Assembly (NCBI GenBank): GCA_002479405.1
Contig: DLMX01000044.1
Span: 13,783-20,132 of the forward strand
Source: Methylophilaceae bacterium UBA7525
Lineage (GTDB): Bacteria > Pseudomonadota > Gammaproteobacteria > Burkholderiales > Methylophilaceae
Length of the DNA stretch: 6,350 nt
Direction of reading: 5' to 3'
The notes below the pieces were generated by a model that made no database searches, was not told the origin of the DNA, and worked only from the letters and a program-made list of their open reading frames with translations. Both the position numbers and the translations under genes were made by a program. Position 1 is the first letter of the stretch. Each line of letters opens with the position of its first letter. Of this stretch, positions 1-6,283 are shown piece by piece.

Positions 1-789
1 TACGGCGGCAACGCCATGACCGACCCTGCCCTGCAAGACTGTTTCGCGCGCGATGTCGTGCTGCTGAAACTGGTCGGCATGAACCCGGTCATCGTCCACG
101 GCGGCGGCCCGCAGATCAACGAGCTGCTCGACCGCCTCGGCAAGAAGGGTACCTTCATCCAGGGCATGCGCGTCACCGATGAAGAAACCATGGACGTGGT
201 GGAAATGGTGCTGGGTGGCCAGGTCAACAAGGACATCGTCAACCTGATCAATCGCCACGGCGGCAAAGCGGTCGGCCTCACAGGCCAGGACGGCAACTTC
301 ATCCGCGCCAGAAAACTCCTGATGGAGAACAAGGAACTGCCGGGTGAATATATCGATATCGGCAGTGTCGGCGATATCACCGCCATCGACCCCAGCCTCA
401 TCGCCTTTCTCGATACCGGCGACTTCATCCCGGTCATTGCCCCGATCGGTGTCGGCCCGGATGGCGAAACCTACAACATCAACGCCGACGTCGTCGCCGG
501 TAAGCTGGCCGAAATTCTCAATGCGGAAAAACTCGTTCTGCTGACCAACACGCCGGGCGTGCTGGACAAGGAAGGTAATCTGCTGACCGGCCTGACGCCG
601 AAGCAGGTGGACGAGATGGTGGCGGACGGCACGCTGTCCGGCGGCATGCTGCCCAAGATCAGCTCGGCGCTGGATGCCGCCCGCAGCGGCGTCAAATCCG
701 TGCACATCATCGACGGCCGCGTTGAGCACGCACTGCTGCTGGAAGTGCTGACCGACGAAGGCGTGGGCACGCTGATCAAGGCCAAGTGA
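1..789 (+). CDS. argB: Acetylglutamate kinase (5' end outside window)
   Basis: ArgB phosphorylates N-acetyl-L-glutamate with ATP, the second step of arginine synthesis, in the cytosol. The frame is open from base 1, where it reads YGGNAM; this is the end of the family's K-[YF]-GGNAM nucleotide-binding motif, so the catalytic lysine lies just outside. In all 262 residues are visible. The family is usually about 295, so roughly 33 N-terminal residues are missing; the ATG at 16 is internal. Other family marks are VIVHGGGPQIN (acetylglutamate-binding glycine loop), GLTGQDGNFIRARK, NINADVVAGKLA, LVLLTNTPGVLD and the C-terminal SGGMLPKISSALDAARSGV segment, all intact. Whether the enzyme is arginine-inhibited cannot be judged, because the N-terminal helix that correlates with this is not visible. 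It ends with TGA, 40 nt before the next gene. Confidence 0.97.
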   Translation, partial: YGGNAMTDPALQDCFARDVVLLKLVGMNPVIVHGGGPQINELLDRLGKKGTFIQGMRVTDEETMDVVEMVLGGQVNKDIVNLINRHGGKAVGLTGQDGNFIRARKLLMENKELPGEYIDIGSVGDITAIDPSLIAFLDTGDFIPVIAPIGVGPDGETYNINADVVAGKLAEILNAEKLVLLTNTPGVLDKEGNLLTGLTPKQVDEMVADGTLSGGMLPKISSALDAARSGVKSVHIIDGRVEHALLLEVLTDEGVGTLIKAK

Positions 790-797
790 TTCGACTC

Positions 798-869
798 AAC
801 CACAGAGCACAACACATTCACAGAGCTGAATGCGGCAGGTTTTCTCTGAGTCCTCTGTGACCTCTGTGG
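798..869. repeat. Nested CTCTGTG-type inverted repeat
   Basis: CCACAGAG (800-807) pairs with CTCTGTGG (862-869). Inside that, CACAGAG (819-825) pairs with CTCTGTG (853-859) or the near-match CTCTGAG (844-850). The element begins 11 nt after argB and runs into the first codons of the next gene. From memory, ACAGAG/CTCTGT-rich extragenic elements of this kind occur in multiple copies in several betaproteobacterial genomes; this could not be checked here. There is no T-tract, so it does not look like a normal terminator. Confidence 0.6.
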
Positions 870-1507
870 CAAACAGAAACAGGCGCGTCTGGGTGTTCGA
901 TCTTGACAACACCCTGCACGATGCCGACACGTACATCTTCCCGGTCATGAACCAGGCCATGACGCAATACATCATGGACCACCTGCAACTGGACGAGGAA
1001 GACGCCCACACCCTGCGCCGCCACTACTGGCATATTTACGGCGCTACGCTGAAAGGCCTGACCCGCCATCACGGCGTCGACCCGAACCACTTCCTCAGCG
1101 AGACCCACCAGTTCCCCGAACTGCCGCAGATGGTGATACAGCGCAAACGCCTGCGCCACTGGCTGCAGCAACTGCCCGGGCGAAAAGTGGTGTTCACCAA
1201 CGCGCCGCAGCATTATGCTTACCGTGTGCTTTACCTGCTCGGTGTCGACGATCTGTTCGAGGAAGTGTTCAGCGTCGAATCCAGCCGCTTCCACCCCAAA
1301 CCCTCCGTGCGCGGCTTCGCCCGCATGTTGCGCAGCATCAAGGCCAAGGGCAGCGACTGCGTCATGCTGGAGGACAGCCTGCCGGCACTGCGCACGGCAA
1401 AACGCATAGGCATGAAAACCGTCTGGATCAGCCGCCGGCTGCACAAGCCCAACTACGTCCACTACCGCATCCCGAGCGTGTTAGCCCTTACTCACGTTCG
1501 GTTATAA
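830..1507 (+). CDS. HAD-family pyrimidine 5'-nucleotidase
   Basis: This is a cytosolic haloacid-dehalogenase-fold phosphatase of the pyrimidine 5'-nucleotidase (Sdt1/YjjG-like) group, expected to dephosphorylate pyrimidine nucleotides or analogues. All four HAD motifs are visible: FDLDNT (nucleophile D24, acid D26), VVFTNAP (T123), HPKPS (K157) and LEDS (E181, D182). The cap is the short helical type inserted after motif I. The start is uncertain. An in-frame TGA at 827-829 directly precedes ATG 830, and residues 1-12 are encoded by the inverted repeat. GTG 866 gives MANRNRRVWVFDLDNTL, closer to the usual family N-terminus. Neither start has a convincing ribosome site. Lying between argB and slmA is a familiar betaproteobacterial order. 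The exact physiological substrate is inferred from family only. Confidence 0.9.
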   Translation: MRQVFSESSVTSVANRNRRVWVFDLDNTLHDADTYIFPVMNQAMTQYIMDHLQLDEEDAHTLRRHYWHIYGATLKGLTRHHGVDPNHFLSETHQFPELPQMVIQRKRLRHWLQQLPGRKVVFTNAPQHYAYRVLYLLGVDDLFEEVFSVESSRFHPKPSVRGFARMLRSIKAKGSDCVMLEDSLPALRTAKRIGMKTVWISRRLHKPNYVHYRIPSVLALTHVRL

Positions 1508-1508
1508 T
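1481..1508 (+). promoter_or_regulatory. Probable sigma-70 promoter for slmA
   Basis: A perfect TATAAT (1503-1508) overlaps the TAA stop of the upstream gene. The best-placed -35 is TTAGCC (1481-1486), which is weak (3 of 6 to TTGACA) with a 16-nt spacer. A start near 1515 would give a leader of about 110 nt before slmA. The -10 match is seen in the sequence; its use as a promoter is inferred. Confidence 0.5.
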
Positions 1509-1537
1509 CCGGAAAAAGCATTACCCGTCACAAGATC

Positions 1538-1602
1538 AACAAGCACCAAATTAACAAGCACCAAATTAACAAGTACAAATTAACAAGTACAAATTAACAA
1601 AT
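1538..1602 (+). repeat. A-rich tandem repeat in slmA leader
   Basis: Two exact 15-nt units (AACAAGCACCAAATT, at 1538 and 1553) are followed by two exact 14-nt units (AACAAGTACAAATT, at 1568 and 1582) and a partial AACAAAT at 1596. The tract has almost no G, contains no ATG, and ends about 10 nt before the Shine-Dalgarno site of slmA. It is expected to be single-stranded in the mRNA. The copy number could vary by replication slippage. Confidence 0.9.
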
Positions 1603-1611
1603 AAAAGCAGC

Positions 1612-1617
1612 AAAGGA
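1612..1617 (+). promoter_or_regulatory. Ribosome binding site of slmA
   Basis: AAAGGA ends 6 nt before ATG 1624, which supports that start codon. It lies immediately downstream of the A-rich tandem repeats. Confidence 0.75.
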
Positions 1618-1623
1618 AAAAAC

Positions 1624-2181
1624 ATGGCAGGCGAACGCAAACAGCAAATCCTCGAAACTCTGGCCAAGATGCTGGAAAACCCCAAGCGCGAAAAGATCAC
1701 CACAGCAGCGCTAGCCGCAAAACTGAGCGTCTCCGAAGCCGCGCTCTACCGCCACTTCGCCGGCAAGGCACAGATGTTCGAGAGCCTCATCGACTTCATC
1801 GAACAGACGCTGTTCGGCCTCATCAACAAGATCACCACGGAAGAAACTGACGGCACCGCCCAAGTGCGCCGCACAGTCGGCGTGCTGCTGATGTTCGCGG
1901 AAAAGAACCCGGGCATGACGCGCGTGCTGATCGGCGACGCGCTGGTTAACGAAAACGAAACGCTGCAACAACGCGTCAACCAGATGCTGGACCGGCTGGA
2001 AATCACCATCAAGCAAAGCCTGAAGATCGCCGTCACTGACACCGGCAAAAAGATACTGCCGGAAGCGCAAGCCAACCTCATCATGTGCTTTGTCATCGGC
2101 CGCTGGCACCAATACGCCAAGAGCGGCTTCAAGCGCAAACCGATGGAATTCGCCCAGTTGCAACTGGGCATGTTCGGCTAA
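1624..2181 (+). CDS. slmA: Nucleoid occlusion factor, TetR family
   Basis: SlmA binds chromosomal SlmA-binding sites and, when DNA-bound, blocks FtsZ ring assembly over the nucleoid. The protein has 185 residues, against about 198 in E. coli. The N-terminal TetR helix-turn-helix occupies roughly residues 25-45, and its recognition region SVSEAALYRHFAGKAQMF closely matches enterobacterial SlmA (VSEAALYRHFPSK). It is followed by SLIDFIEQTL, and by FAEKNPGMTRVLIGDAL, comparable with E. coli FGERNPGLTRILTGHAL. The C-terminus is shorter and diverged from the E. coli protein. The ATG has a good ribosome site and a long repeat-bearing leader. The gene is probably transcribed from the TATAAT at 1503, perhaps also by read-through from argB, and ends in a strong terminator. 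Confidence 0.93.
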   Translation: MAGERKQQILETLAKMLENPKREKITTAALAAKLSVSEAALYRHFAGKAQMFESLIDFIEQTLFGLINKITTEETDGTAQVRRTVGVLLMFAEKNPGMTRVLIGDALVNENETLQQRVNQMLDRLEITIKQSLKIAVTDTGKKILPEAQANLIMCFVIGRWHQYAKSGFKRKPMEFAQLQLGMFG

Positions 2182-2202
2182 GATGCTTCACGTGTGAAAA
2201 AC

Positions 2203-2235
2203 AAAAGCCCCGGCTGCAATAGCCGGGGCTTTTTT
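2203..2235. terminator. Bidirectional intrinsic terminator
   Basis: AGCCCCGGCT (2206-2215) and AGCCGGGGCT (2221-2230) form a perfect 10-bp stem with loop GCAAT, extended by A/T pairs on both sides. T residues follow on the plus strand (2231-2235). On the minus strand the hairpin is followed by TTTGTTTTT. It can therefore stop slmA transcripts from the left and the tRNA transcript from the right. Confidence 0.95.
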
Positions 2236-2239
2236 AACA

Positions 2240-2314
2240 TGGTGGGCGGTACTGGGTTCGAACCAGTGACCCCTGCCGTGTGAAGGCAGTGCTCTACCAC
2301 TGAGCTAACCGCCC
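2240..2314 (-). tRNA. tRNA-Val (anticodon CAC)
   Basis: The minus strand folds into a complete cloverleaf. The acceptor arm is GGGCGGT/ACCGCCC with discriminator A. The D-arm is GCTC-AGTGGTA-GAGC. The anticodon stem CTGCC/GGCAG holds the loop TTCACAC, with anticodon CAC at 2280-2282. The T-arm is ACTGG-TTCGAAC-CCAGT. CCA is genome-encoded (2240-2242). It reads the valine codon GUG, which is common in this GC-rich genome. The mature RNA is 75 nt with CCA. The nearby slmA terminator also serves this gene. Confidence 0.97.
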
Positions 2315-2329
2315 TTGCGAGAGGCGCGT

Positions 2330-2357
2330 ATTGAATCACAAAACGCCACAAACTCAA
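2330..2357 (-). promoter_or_regulatory. Probable tRNA-Val promoter
   Basis: On the minus strand, TTGAGT (-35, 2357-2352) and TTCAAT (-10, 2335-2330) are separated by 16 nt and followed by a GC-rich discriminator (ACGCGCCTC). This is the layout expected of stringently controlled stable RNA promoters. Initiation near 2323 would leave a short 5' leader for RNase P. Confidence 0.5.
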
Positions 2358-2360
2358 AGA

Positions 2361-2374
2361 GGCTTAAGCAAGCC
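2361..2374 (-). terminator. Possible weak terminator of the nuclease gene
   Basis: GGCTT-GCTT-AAGCC forms a 5-bp hairpin 24 nt after the stop codon of the nuclease gene, followed by TCTTTG. The stem is short and the T-run is broken, so read-through into the tRNA gene is likely. This is only a tentative call. Confidence 0.3.
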
Positions 2375-2398
2375 AAACGTTCTGCCTCACAGAATACT

Positions 2399-3763
2399 TT
2401 AAGGCTGAATCATTAATGTTCTTCGACATTTCGGGAAATTTTTGCACCCCCAAAACTCTTTGTCATTCGATTTTCTACGAACCATTTTAATACCGCACTG
2501 AACGCAGGTCGGAGTGGTGTAGTCGCCTACTGTCACACTCTTTACTAATCTATCCTGAATTTCGGCCGGTAATCTTTCGATAAGATTAACCAGTTGATGG
2601 CCATCAATCAGCTGAATATTATTTACACGCGCAGCACTGACGGCAGCTGCATTGAAAAAATTTGTAGTGATATAAATACCTCGCGATACCTTCTCAAGAT
2701 GCATGACGCCTATGAACTCGCGCACCAGTTTGATACCAACCGGTTTCGAATATGCCTTGCACTGAACAAGACAAGTAGGTTGGTCTGAGGCATCTTCATA
2801 TAACTGTATATCCACACCTCCATCAGCTCCCAAAGGGGTCAATTTATTCTTTATGCCAATTTCAGTGAAATAGCCAGCACACAAGTCTTCAAATCTCTTC
2901 CACTCCAAAGAGCAGAGTAGTTGATGAGTCAATTTCCTAGAAACTGGATTTAAGCTGTGCTCATCCACATTCTTTGCAATTACTGTGTCTTGCGTTGCAG
3001 ACCTGGACTTTTCAGCAGGTTTGTCACATTCACTGAGTAACCCCAATAATTTAGCTGTAGATGATTGTGATAATCCACTAATAAATCTGAGCAGATCACT
3101 CGAATTAATTAATCTGATATTGTTTGTCAATGCAAAGTCAATGACCGCATCAGAAAAGCTGGAATTTGTAAGATAGTATCCACGTCGAATTTTTTCGCTT
3201 TTCATTACCCTGGAAAATCTAGCCACCATCTCTAAATCGATTGACTCAGATTCTTTCCGACAACTAGCTATTGCTGTAATCTCCCCATTATTAACCTCAT
3301 CTAGCTGGAAATATTCTCCCTCATCACCAGCTCGACGTAGACGCGTTACCTTCATGCCACGCTCACTAAAATAGAACTCGCACAAAGTGCTCAATTTTTT
3401 TGCATTTAATTTCCTCAGGTATTCGTTCGACCAAGAACCCGCTTGTTTTGACACAGGCCCATTGAAATCTTGATCCTTGGATTTTGATTTGACCTCTCCA
3501 GAATCAGCCATGCTGGTTTTCAAAGACCCAGACAAAACCAACATTAACTTTATCAAGGCTAATACGCCGAATCCGGACGCAATTATTAAACCTAGTGATC
3601 GAAATGCTGGTAGCAACACACTCAAGAAGGGATTGCCTTCCACCAAAATTGGAAAGACAAGATAAATCAAGCTTAACGCCAGCAAACTGATAACAGCTGA
3701 AAATTCCCAACCTGAATCAAGTGCAATTTGAATAAGCGATGAATTTTTTCTATATCTGGCCAT
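2399..3763 (-). CDS. Membrane-anchored tandem Mrr-like nuclease with C4 zinc finger
   Basis: This 454-aa protein has a basic N-terminus, then two likely membrane helices (about residues 22-41 and 56-78) and a polar linker. Two homologous Mrr-type restriction endonuclease folds follow (about 124-231 and 291-398). The second fold keeps the PD-(D/E)xK signature: E292, GADGGVD with D318, and QCK (Q334, K336). The first has S125, Y151 and SCR (167-169) at those places and is presumably inactive. The C-terminus is a topoisomerase-type zinc finger (C420, C423, C440, C446; WGCKNFPKC). The likely role is cleavage of foreign or modified DNA at the inner membrane, with the dead copy and the finger binding DNA; this is inferred from domains. 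GAAGGGAAG precedes the ATG. Base composition is much more AT-rich than in its neighbours and the gene stands alone, which suggests transfer. No partner methylase is present, which fits a type IV-like enzyme. Confidence 0.85.
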   Translation of the reverse strand: MARYRKNSSLIQIALDSGWEFSAVISLLALSLIYLVFPILVEGNPFLSVLLPAFRSLGLIIASGFGVLALIKLMLVLSGSLKTSMADSGEVKSKSKDQDFNGPVSKQAGSWSNEYLRKLNAKKLSTLCEFYFSERGMKVTRLRRAGDEGEYFQLDEVNNGEITAIASCRKESESIDLEMVARFSRVMKSEKIRRGYYLTNSSFSDAVIDFALTNNIRLINSSDLLRFISGLSQSSTAKLLGLLSECDKPAEKSRSATQDTVIAKNVDEHSLNPVSRKLTHQLLCSLEWKRFEDLCAGYFTEIGIKNKLTPLGADGGVDIQLYEDASDQPTCLVQCKAYSKPVGIKLVREFIGVMHLEKVSRGIYITTNFFNAAAVSAARVNNIQLIDGHQLVNLIERLPAEIQDRLVKSVTVGDYTTPTCVQCGIKMVRRKSNDKEFWGCKNFPKCRRTLMIQP

Positions 3764-3893
3764 CTTCCCTTCCCTGACTGAAGCTTACTCCGCCGCTACC
3801 AAGCTTAAAATCGCTAAAAAATATTGACTGCATCAAGTTTTTAATTCATTGATCACAAAAACAATTAAGAATCTGCGTCGGTGATTATTGAGG

Positions 3894-5099
3894 CTACAAC
3901 ATCCTGACCGCCTCCACCCGCGCCTGAAACACCGCTTCCCTGATCTTTTCCGGTTCCTGATATTGCCGGGCCACCGCACCGGCATCGACCTGCATCACCG
4001 TATCCAGCAGCTTCAACCAGACTTCGGTATGCGGGATCGGCTTGTCTTCATAGCCGGTTCTGCCACGGAAATCACATTCGCAGGCGCGCAGGAATTCCTT
4101 GAAACGTTCCGGTTGGCGGATGGCGTCGGTATCCTGCAAAAACTGCACCTTGGTGGCGGATCGCATCTCGTTAACGCGGTAAACCTTGCCGTGGAATCTG
4201 GCGACGACGTGGGCGAGTTCCTTGCAATCATTCGGCACACGCAAGCGCTTGCATACATCCTTGAGCAAATGCACGCTGCGTTCTTCGTGGCCGATGTGGC
4301 GCGGTAGCACGTCCTGCGGCGTGGCGCCCTTGCCGAGGTCGTGCGTCAGCGCAGAAAAGCGCACGGGCAGCGAATACCCTTGCGCGGCGGCATAATCGAC
4401 CACCATCATGACGTGCACGCCGGTGTCGATCTCCGGATGGTGTTGCGGCGGTTGCGGCACGCCCCACAGGCGGTCGAGTTCCGGCATGATGCGTTTCAGC
4501 GCACCGCATTGGCGCAGCACTTCGAACATGCGCGAGGGCTTGGCTTCCATCAGGCCCTTTGCCAGTTCCTGCCAGACGCGCTCCGGCACCAGCGCATCGA
4601 CTTCGCCGTCTTCGACCATGTCCTGCATCAGCCGCATGGTTTCAGGCGCGACGGTAAATTCGGTGAAACGGGCGGCAAAGCGGGCGGCGCGCAGGATGCG
4701 CACCGGGTCTTCGACAAAGGCTTCGCTGACATGGCGCAGGATTCTATTCTGGATATCAGCCTGGCCGTGGTAGGGGTCGATCAGCGTGCCGTCTTCGGCT
4801 TGGGCGATGGCGTTGATAGTGAGGTCGCGGCGGGCAAGGTCTTCCTCCAGCGTGACATCGGGCGAAGCGAACACCTGAAAGCCCTTGTAGCCTTTGGCGG
4901 TCTTGCGCTCGGTGCGAGCGAGCGCATACTCTTCCTGCGATTCGGGGTGGAGAAAGACGGGAAAATCCTTGCCAACCGGGCGATAACCCAGTGCGACCAT
5001 CTGCTCCAGCGTGGTGCCGACCACGACGAAGTCGCGGTCTTTGACCGGCAGTCCGAGCAGCGCATCGCGCACCGCCCCGCCTACCTGATAAATCTCCAT
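3894..5099 (-). CDS. cca: Multifunctional CCA tRNA nucleotidyltransferase with HD domain
   Basis: Cca adds or repairs the 3'-CCA of tRNAs using CTP and ATP. The HD domain of this class adds phosphohydrolase activity. Of 401 residues (E. coli has 412), the catalytic head shows VGGAVRD (6-12), DRD (D21 and D23, metal-binding) and ARRDLTINAIA (89-99). EDPVRILRAARFAARF (130-145) follows. The HD domain shows GVHV (227-230), H253-D254 in THDLGKG, and RHIGHE (267-272). The start is ATG 5099 (MEIYQVGGAVRDALLG), which aligns with the E. coli N-terminus; the open frame continues upstream to 5288 but that part overlaps the preceding gene and has no family resemblance. It follows the SDR gene by 31 nt and is probably co-transcribed. 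The ribosome site is weak. The tRNA-Val in this window already encodes CCA, so Cca would act there in repair. Confidence 0.96.
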   Translation of the reverse strand: MEIYQVGGAVRDALLGLPVKDRDFVVVGTTLEQMVALGYRPVGKDFPVFLHPESQEEYALARTERKTAKGYKGFQVFASPDVTLEEDLARRDLTINAIAQAEDGTLIDPYHGQADIQNRILRHVSEAFVEDPVRILRAARFAARFTEFTVAPETMRLMQDMVEDGEVDALVPERVWQELAKGLMEAKPSRMFEVLRQCGALKRIMPELDRLWGVPQPPQHHPEIDTGVHVMMVVDYAAAQGYSLPVRFSALTHDLGKGATPQDVLPRHIGHEERSVHLLKDVCKRLRVPNDCKELAHVVARFHGKVYRVNEMRSATKVQFLQDTDAIRQPERFKEFLRACECDFRGRTGYEDKPIPHTEVWLKLLDTVMQVDAGAVARQYQEPEKIREAVFQARVEAVRML

Positions 5100-5121
5100 G
5101 CCCGGTTCCGCCACCCGTCGA

Positions 5122-5142
5122 GCCGGCCGGCTAACGGCCGGC
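5122..5142 (-). promoter_or_regulatory. GC-only hairpin at the SDR-cca junction
   Basis: GCCGGCCG and CGGCCGGC form an 8-bp all-GC stem. Its 5-nt loop, TTAGC on the minus strand, contains the TAG stop codon of the SDR gene. The hairpin ends 22 nt before the cca start and has no T-tract, so it is not a standard terminator. A role in tempering translation, reinitiation or transcript ends between the two genes is possible but unproven. Confidence 0.5.
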
Positions 5143-6078
5143 CATACTGCGGAAGCGCTCGTAGGCCGCGCGCGGCGTGTCGTTGGCGAGATATTCCGGC
5201 ACGATGGCTTCGATCGCCGCCGGCTTGATGCCAAGTTCCGGGGACAGCGGCCCCTGACAAACACTGTCGACCTCCATGGAATGCACATTGTCTCGTGTCA
5301 TCAGCTTGATCGGCATTTTTTCCATGGCATAAGCCTGCCAGTAGGAAAGCGTGTCATTAAGGCCGACGATCTTGCGCTTCTTGCCGAGCACAAAGATGAC
5401 AAATTCGACCAGTTCGCGCAGAGTATAGACCCGAGGACCACCAAGCTGGTAGGTCTTGCCGTAGGTTTCCACATTCTCCAGGCTGTTAACGAAGGCTTCC
5501 GCCACGTCCTCCACCCATATCGGCTGGAACTTGGCATCCGCTTTCGCCAGCGCCACTACCGGCATGATTTTGACAATGGATGCCAGCAGATTGAGGAAGC
5601 TGTCGCCACGGCCGAAGACAACGGAAGGCTGAAAGATGGTGACATGGAGGTTGGCAGCATGCGCCATCACTGCGGCCTCACCCGCTGCCTTGGAGCGCAG
5701 GTAGACACTGGGTGCTTCGGCACTGGTCTGCAGGGCGCTCATGTGCAACAGGCGCTTGATGCCGAGCTTCTCGCACTGGGCGGCGACACGCGCCGGCAAC
5801 TGGTGATGCATGGCTTCGAAGCTGAACTGCTTGCTCTCGTGCAGGATGCCGATCAGATTGATGACGGCATCACAGCTTTGCATGTGCATTCTAAGTTCTG
5901 CGTCGCTCAGCACATCGCATTCAACGACTTGCACGTTAGGCAGCAGGGTCAGGTGCTTGGCACGCTCACGCTGGCGGCTCAGCACCTTGACCGCATAACC
6001 CGCCGCACTCAGCTTGTGCACGATGGCACTGCCGACGAACCCTGAACCCCCTAACACACATACTTGATTGATCAACAT
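5131..6078 (-). CDS. NAD(P)-binding SDR protein, NDUFA9-like
   Basis: This 315-aa protein is an extended/atypical short-chain dehydrogenase of the kind annotated as the complex I NDUFA9 subunit family in betaproteobacteria. An N-terminal Rossmann motif, VLGGSGFVG (8-16), binds the dinucleotide. CDV (54-56) follows the third strand, and INLIGIL (73-79) matches the next strand. S114, Y126 and K130 (YLRSK) form a canonical SDR triad, so catalysis is possible, although many relatives are thought to serve as NADPH-binding assembly or stability factors. IFQPSVVFGRGD (148-159), FQPIWVEDVAEAF (184-196) and YQLGGP (210-215) are typical of the family. The start ATG 6078 has GAGGA 5 nt upstream. No complex I genes lie in the window, so a link to respiration is from family only. 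The gene sits directly before cca and ends in the loop of the junction hairpin. Confidence 0.9.
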   Translation of the reverse strand: MLINQVCVLGGSGFVGSAIVHKLSAAGYAVKVLSRQRERAKHLTLLPNVQVVECDVLSDAELRMHMQSCDAVINLIGILHESKQFSFEAMHHQLPARVAAQCEKLGIKRLLHMSALQTSAEAPSVYLRSKAAGEAAVMAHAANLHVTIFQPSVVFGRGDSFLNLLASIVKIMPVVALAKADAKFQPIWVEDVAEAFVNSLENVETYGKTYQLGGPRVYTLRELVEFVIFVLGKKRKIVGLNDTLSYWQAYAMEKMPIKLMTRDNVHSMEVDSVCQGPLSPELGIKPAAIEAIVPEYLANDTPRAAYERFRSMAGR

Positions 6079-6083
6079 CGATA

Positions 6084-6088
6084 TCCTC
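6084..6088 (-). promoter_or_regulatory. Ribosome binding site of the SDR gene
   Basis: GAGGA on the minus strand ends 5 nt before ATG 6078 and fixes that start. It lies within the 19-nt gap after the stop of the Ala/Lys-rich frame upstream. Confidence 0.75.
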
Positions 6089-6097
6089 AGTCGTTTT

Positions 6098-6283
6098 TTA
6101 TTCTGTCTGCTCAGGAAGCGCTGATAAAACGGCTACGCGGGCGAATTGCTGCGTTGCCGGGCTTATGGCGTCAAGTCGAGCCGCCTTCGCGTTAAGGTGA
6201 GCTGCTTTAGCAGCCAACTTAACGGAGAAGACCTTTACGGTCTTGGCAGCCGTCTTGACGGACACGACCTTCACGCCAAGCAT
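6098..6283 (-). CDS. Ala/Lys-rich repeat ORF, uncertain (possible gene remnant)
   Basis: This 61-residue frame is rich in Ala, Lys and Val (for example KTVKVFSVKLAAKAA, residues 14-28). Its composition recalls phasin tails and histone H1-like nucleoid proteins, but no family is recognised. The frame is open further upstream, from 6340, behind TGA 6343-6341. The upstream part repeats the same motif as KTARVFPARNAAQAA, with no start codon before ATG 6283. The ATG therefore falls in the middle of a repeat array and has no ribosome site. Possible explanations are a decayed or frameshifted gene whose front lies beyond the window edge, or a non-coding repeat that happens to be open. The stop is 19 nt before the SDR gene. 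The last 20 residues are not repetitive. Confidence 0.3.
   Translation of the reverse strand: MLGVKVVSVKTAAKTVKVFSVKLAAKAAHLNAKAARLDAISPATQQFARVAVLSALPEQTE

Noticed and set aside
818..1462. Minus-strand open frame of 214 codons opposite the HAD nucleotidase
   Set aside because: The plus-strand frame has all four HAD motifs in order; the antisense frame is a by-product of GC-rich codon use.
1490..1495. SlmA-binding site upstream of slmA (ACTCAC half of GTGAGTACTCAC)
   Set aside because: Only one half matches; the other half is absent, so autoregulation through a proper palindrome is not supported.
1538..1602. CRISPR array
   Set aside because: The units are 14-15 nt, directly adjacent and have no unique spacers; this is a simple tandem repeat.
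2240..2314. tRNA-Val as an attachment site for an integrated element
   Set aside because: The AT-rich gene lies on the 5' side of the tRNA, no copy of the tRNA 3' end is visible elsewhere and no integrase gene is present in the window.
3764..3893. Promoter for the nuclease gene in the AT-rich gap before it
   Set aside because: Several TTGATG, TTGTGA and T/A-rich hexamers occur, but no pair has good matches with proper spacing, so no specific promoter can be called.
5100..5288. N-terminal extension of cca to an ATG at 5288
   Set aside because: The added residues are Arg/Ser/Pro-rich, overlap the end of the SDR gene in another frame and have no counterpart in Cca; MEIYQVGGAVRD is the family start.
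4341..6045. Long plus-strand open frames (4341-5228 and 5098-6045) antisense to cca and the SDR gene
   Set aside because: They mirror the codon pattern of well-recognised genes on the other strand in GC-rich DNA, have no family resemblance and overlap each other.
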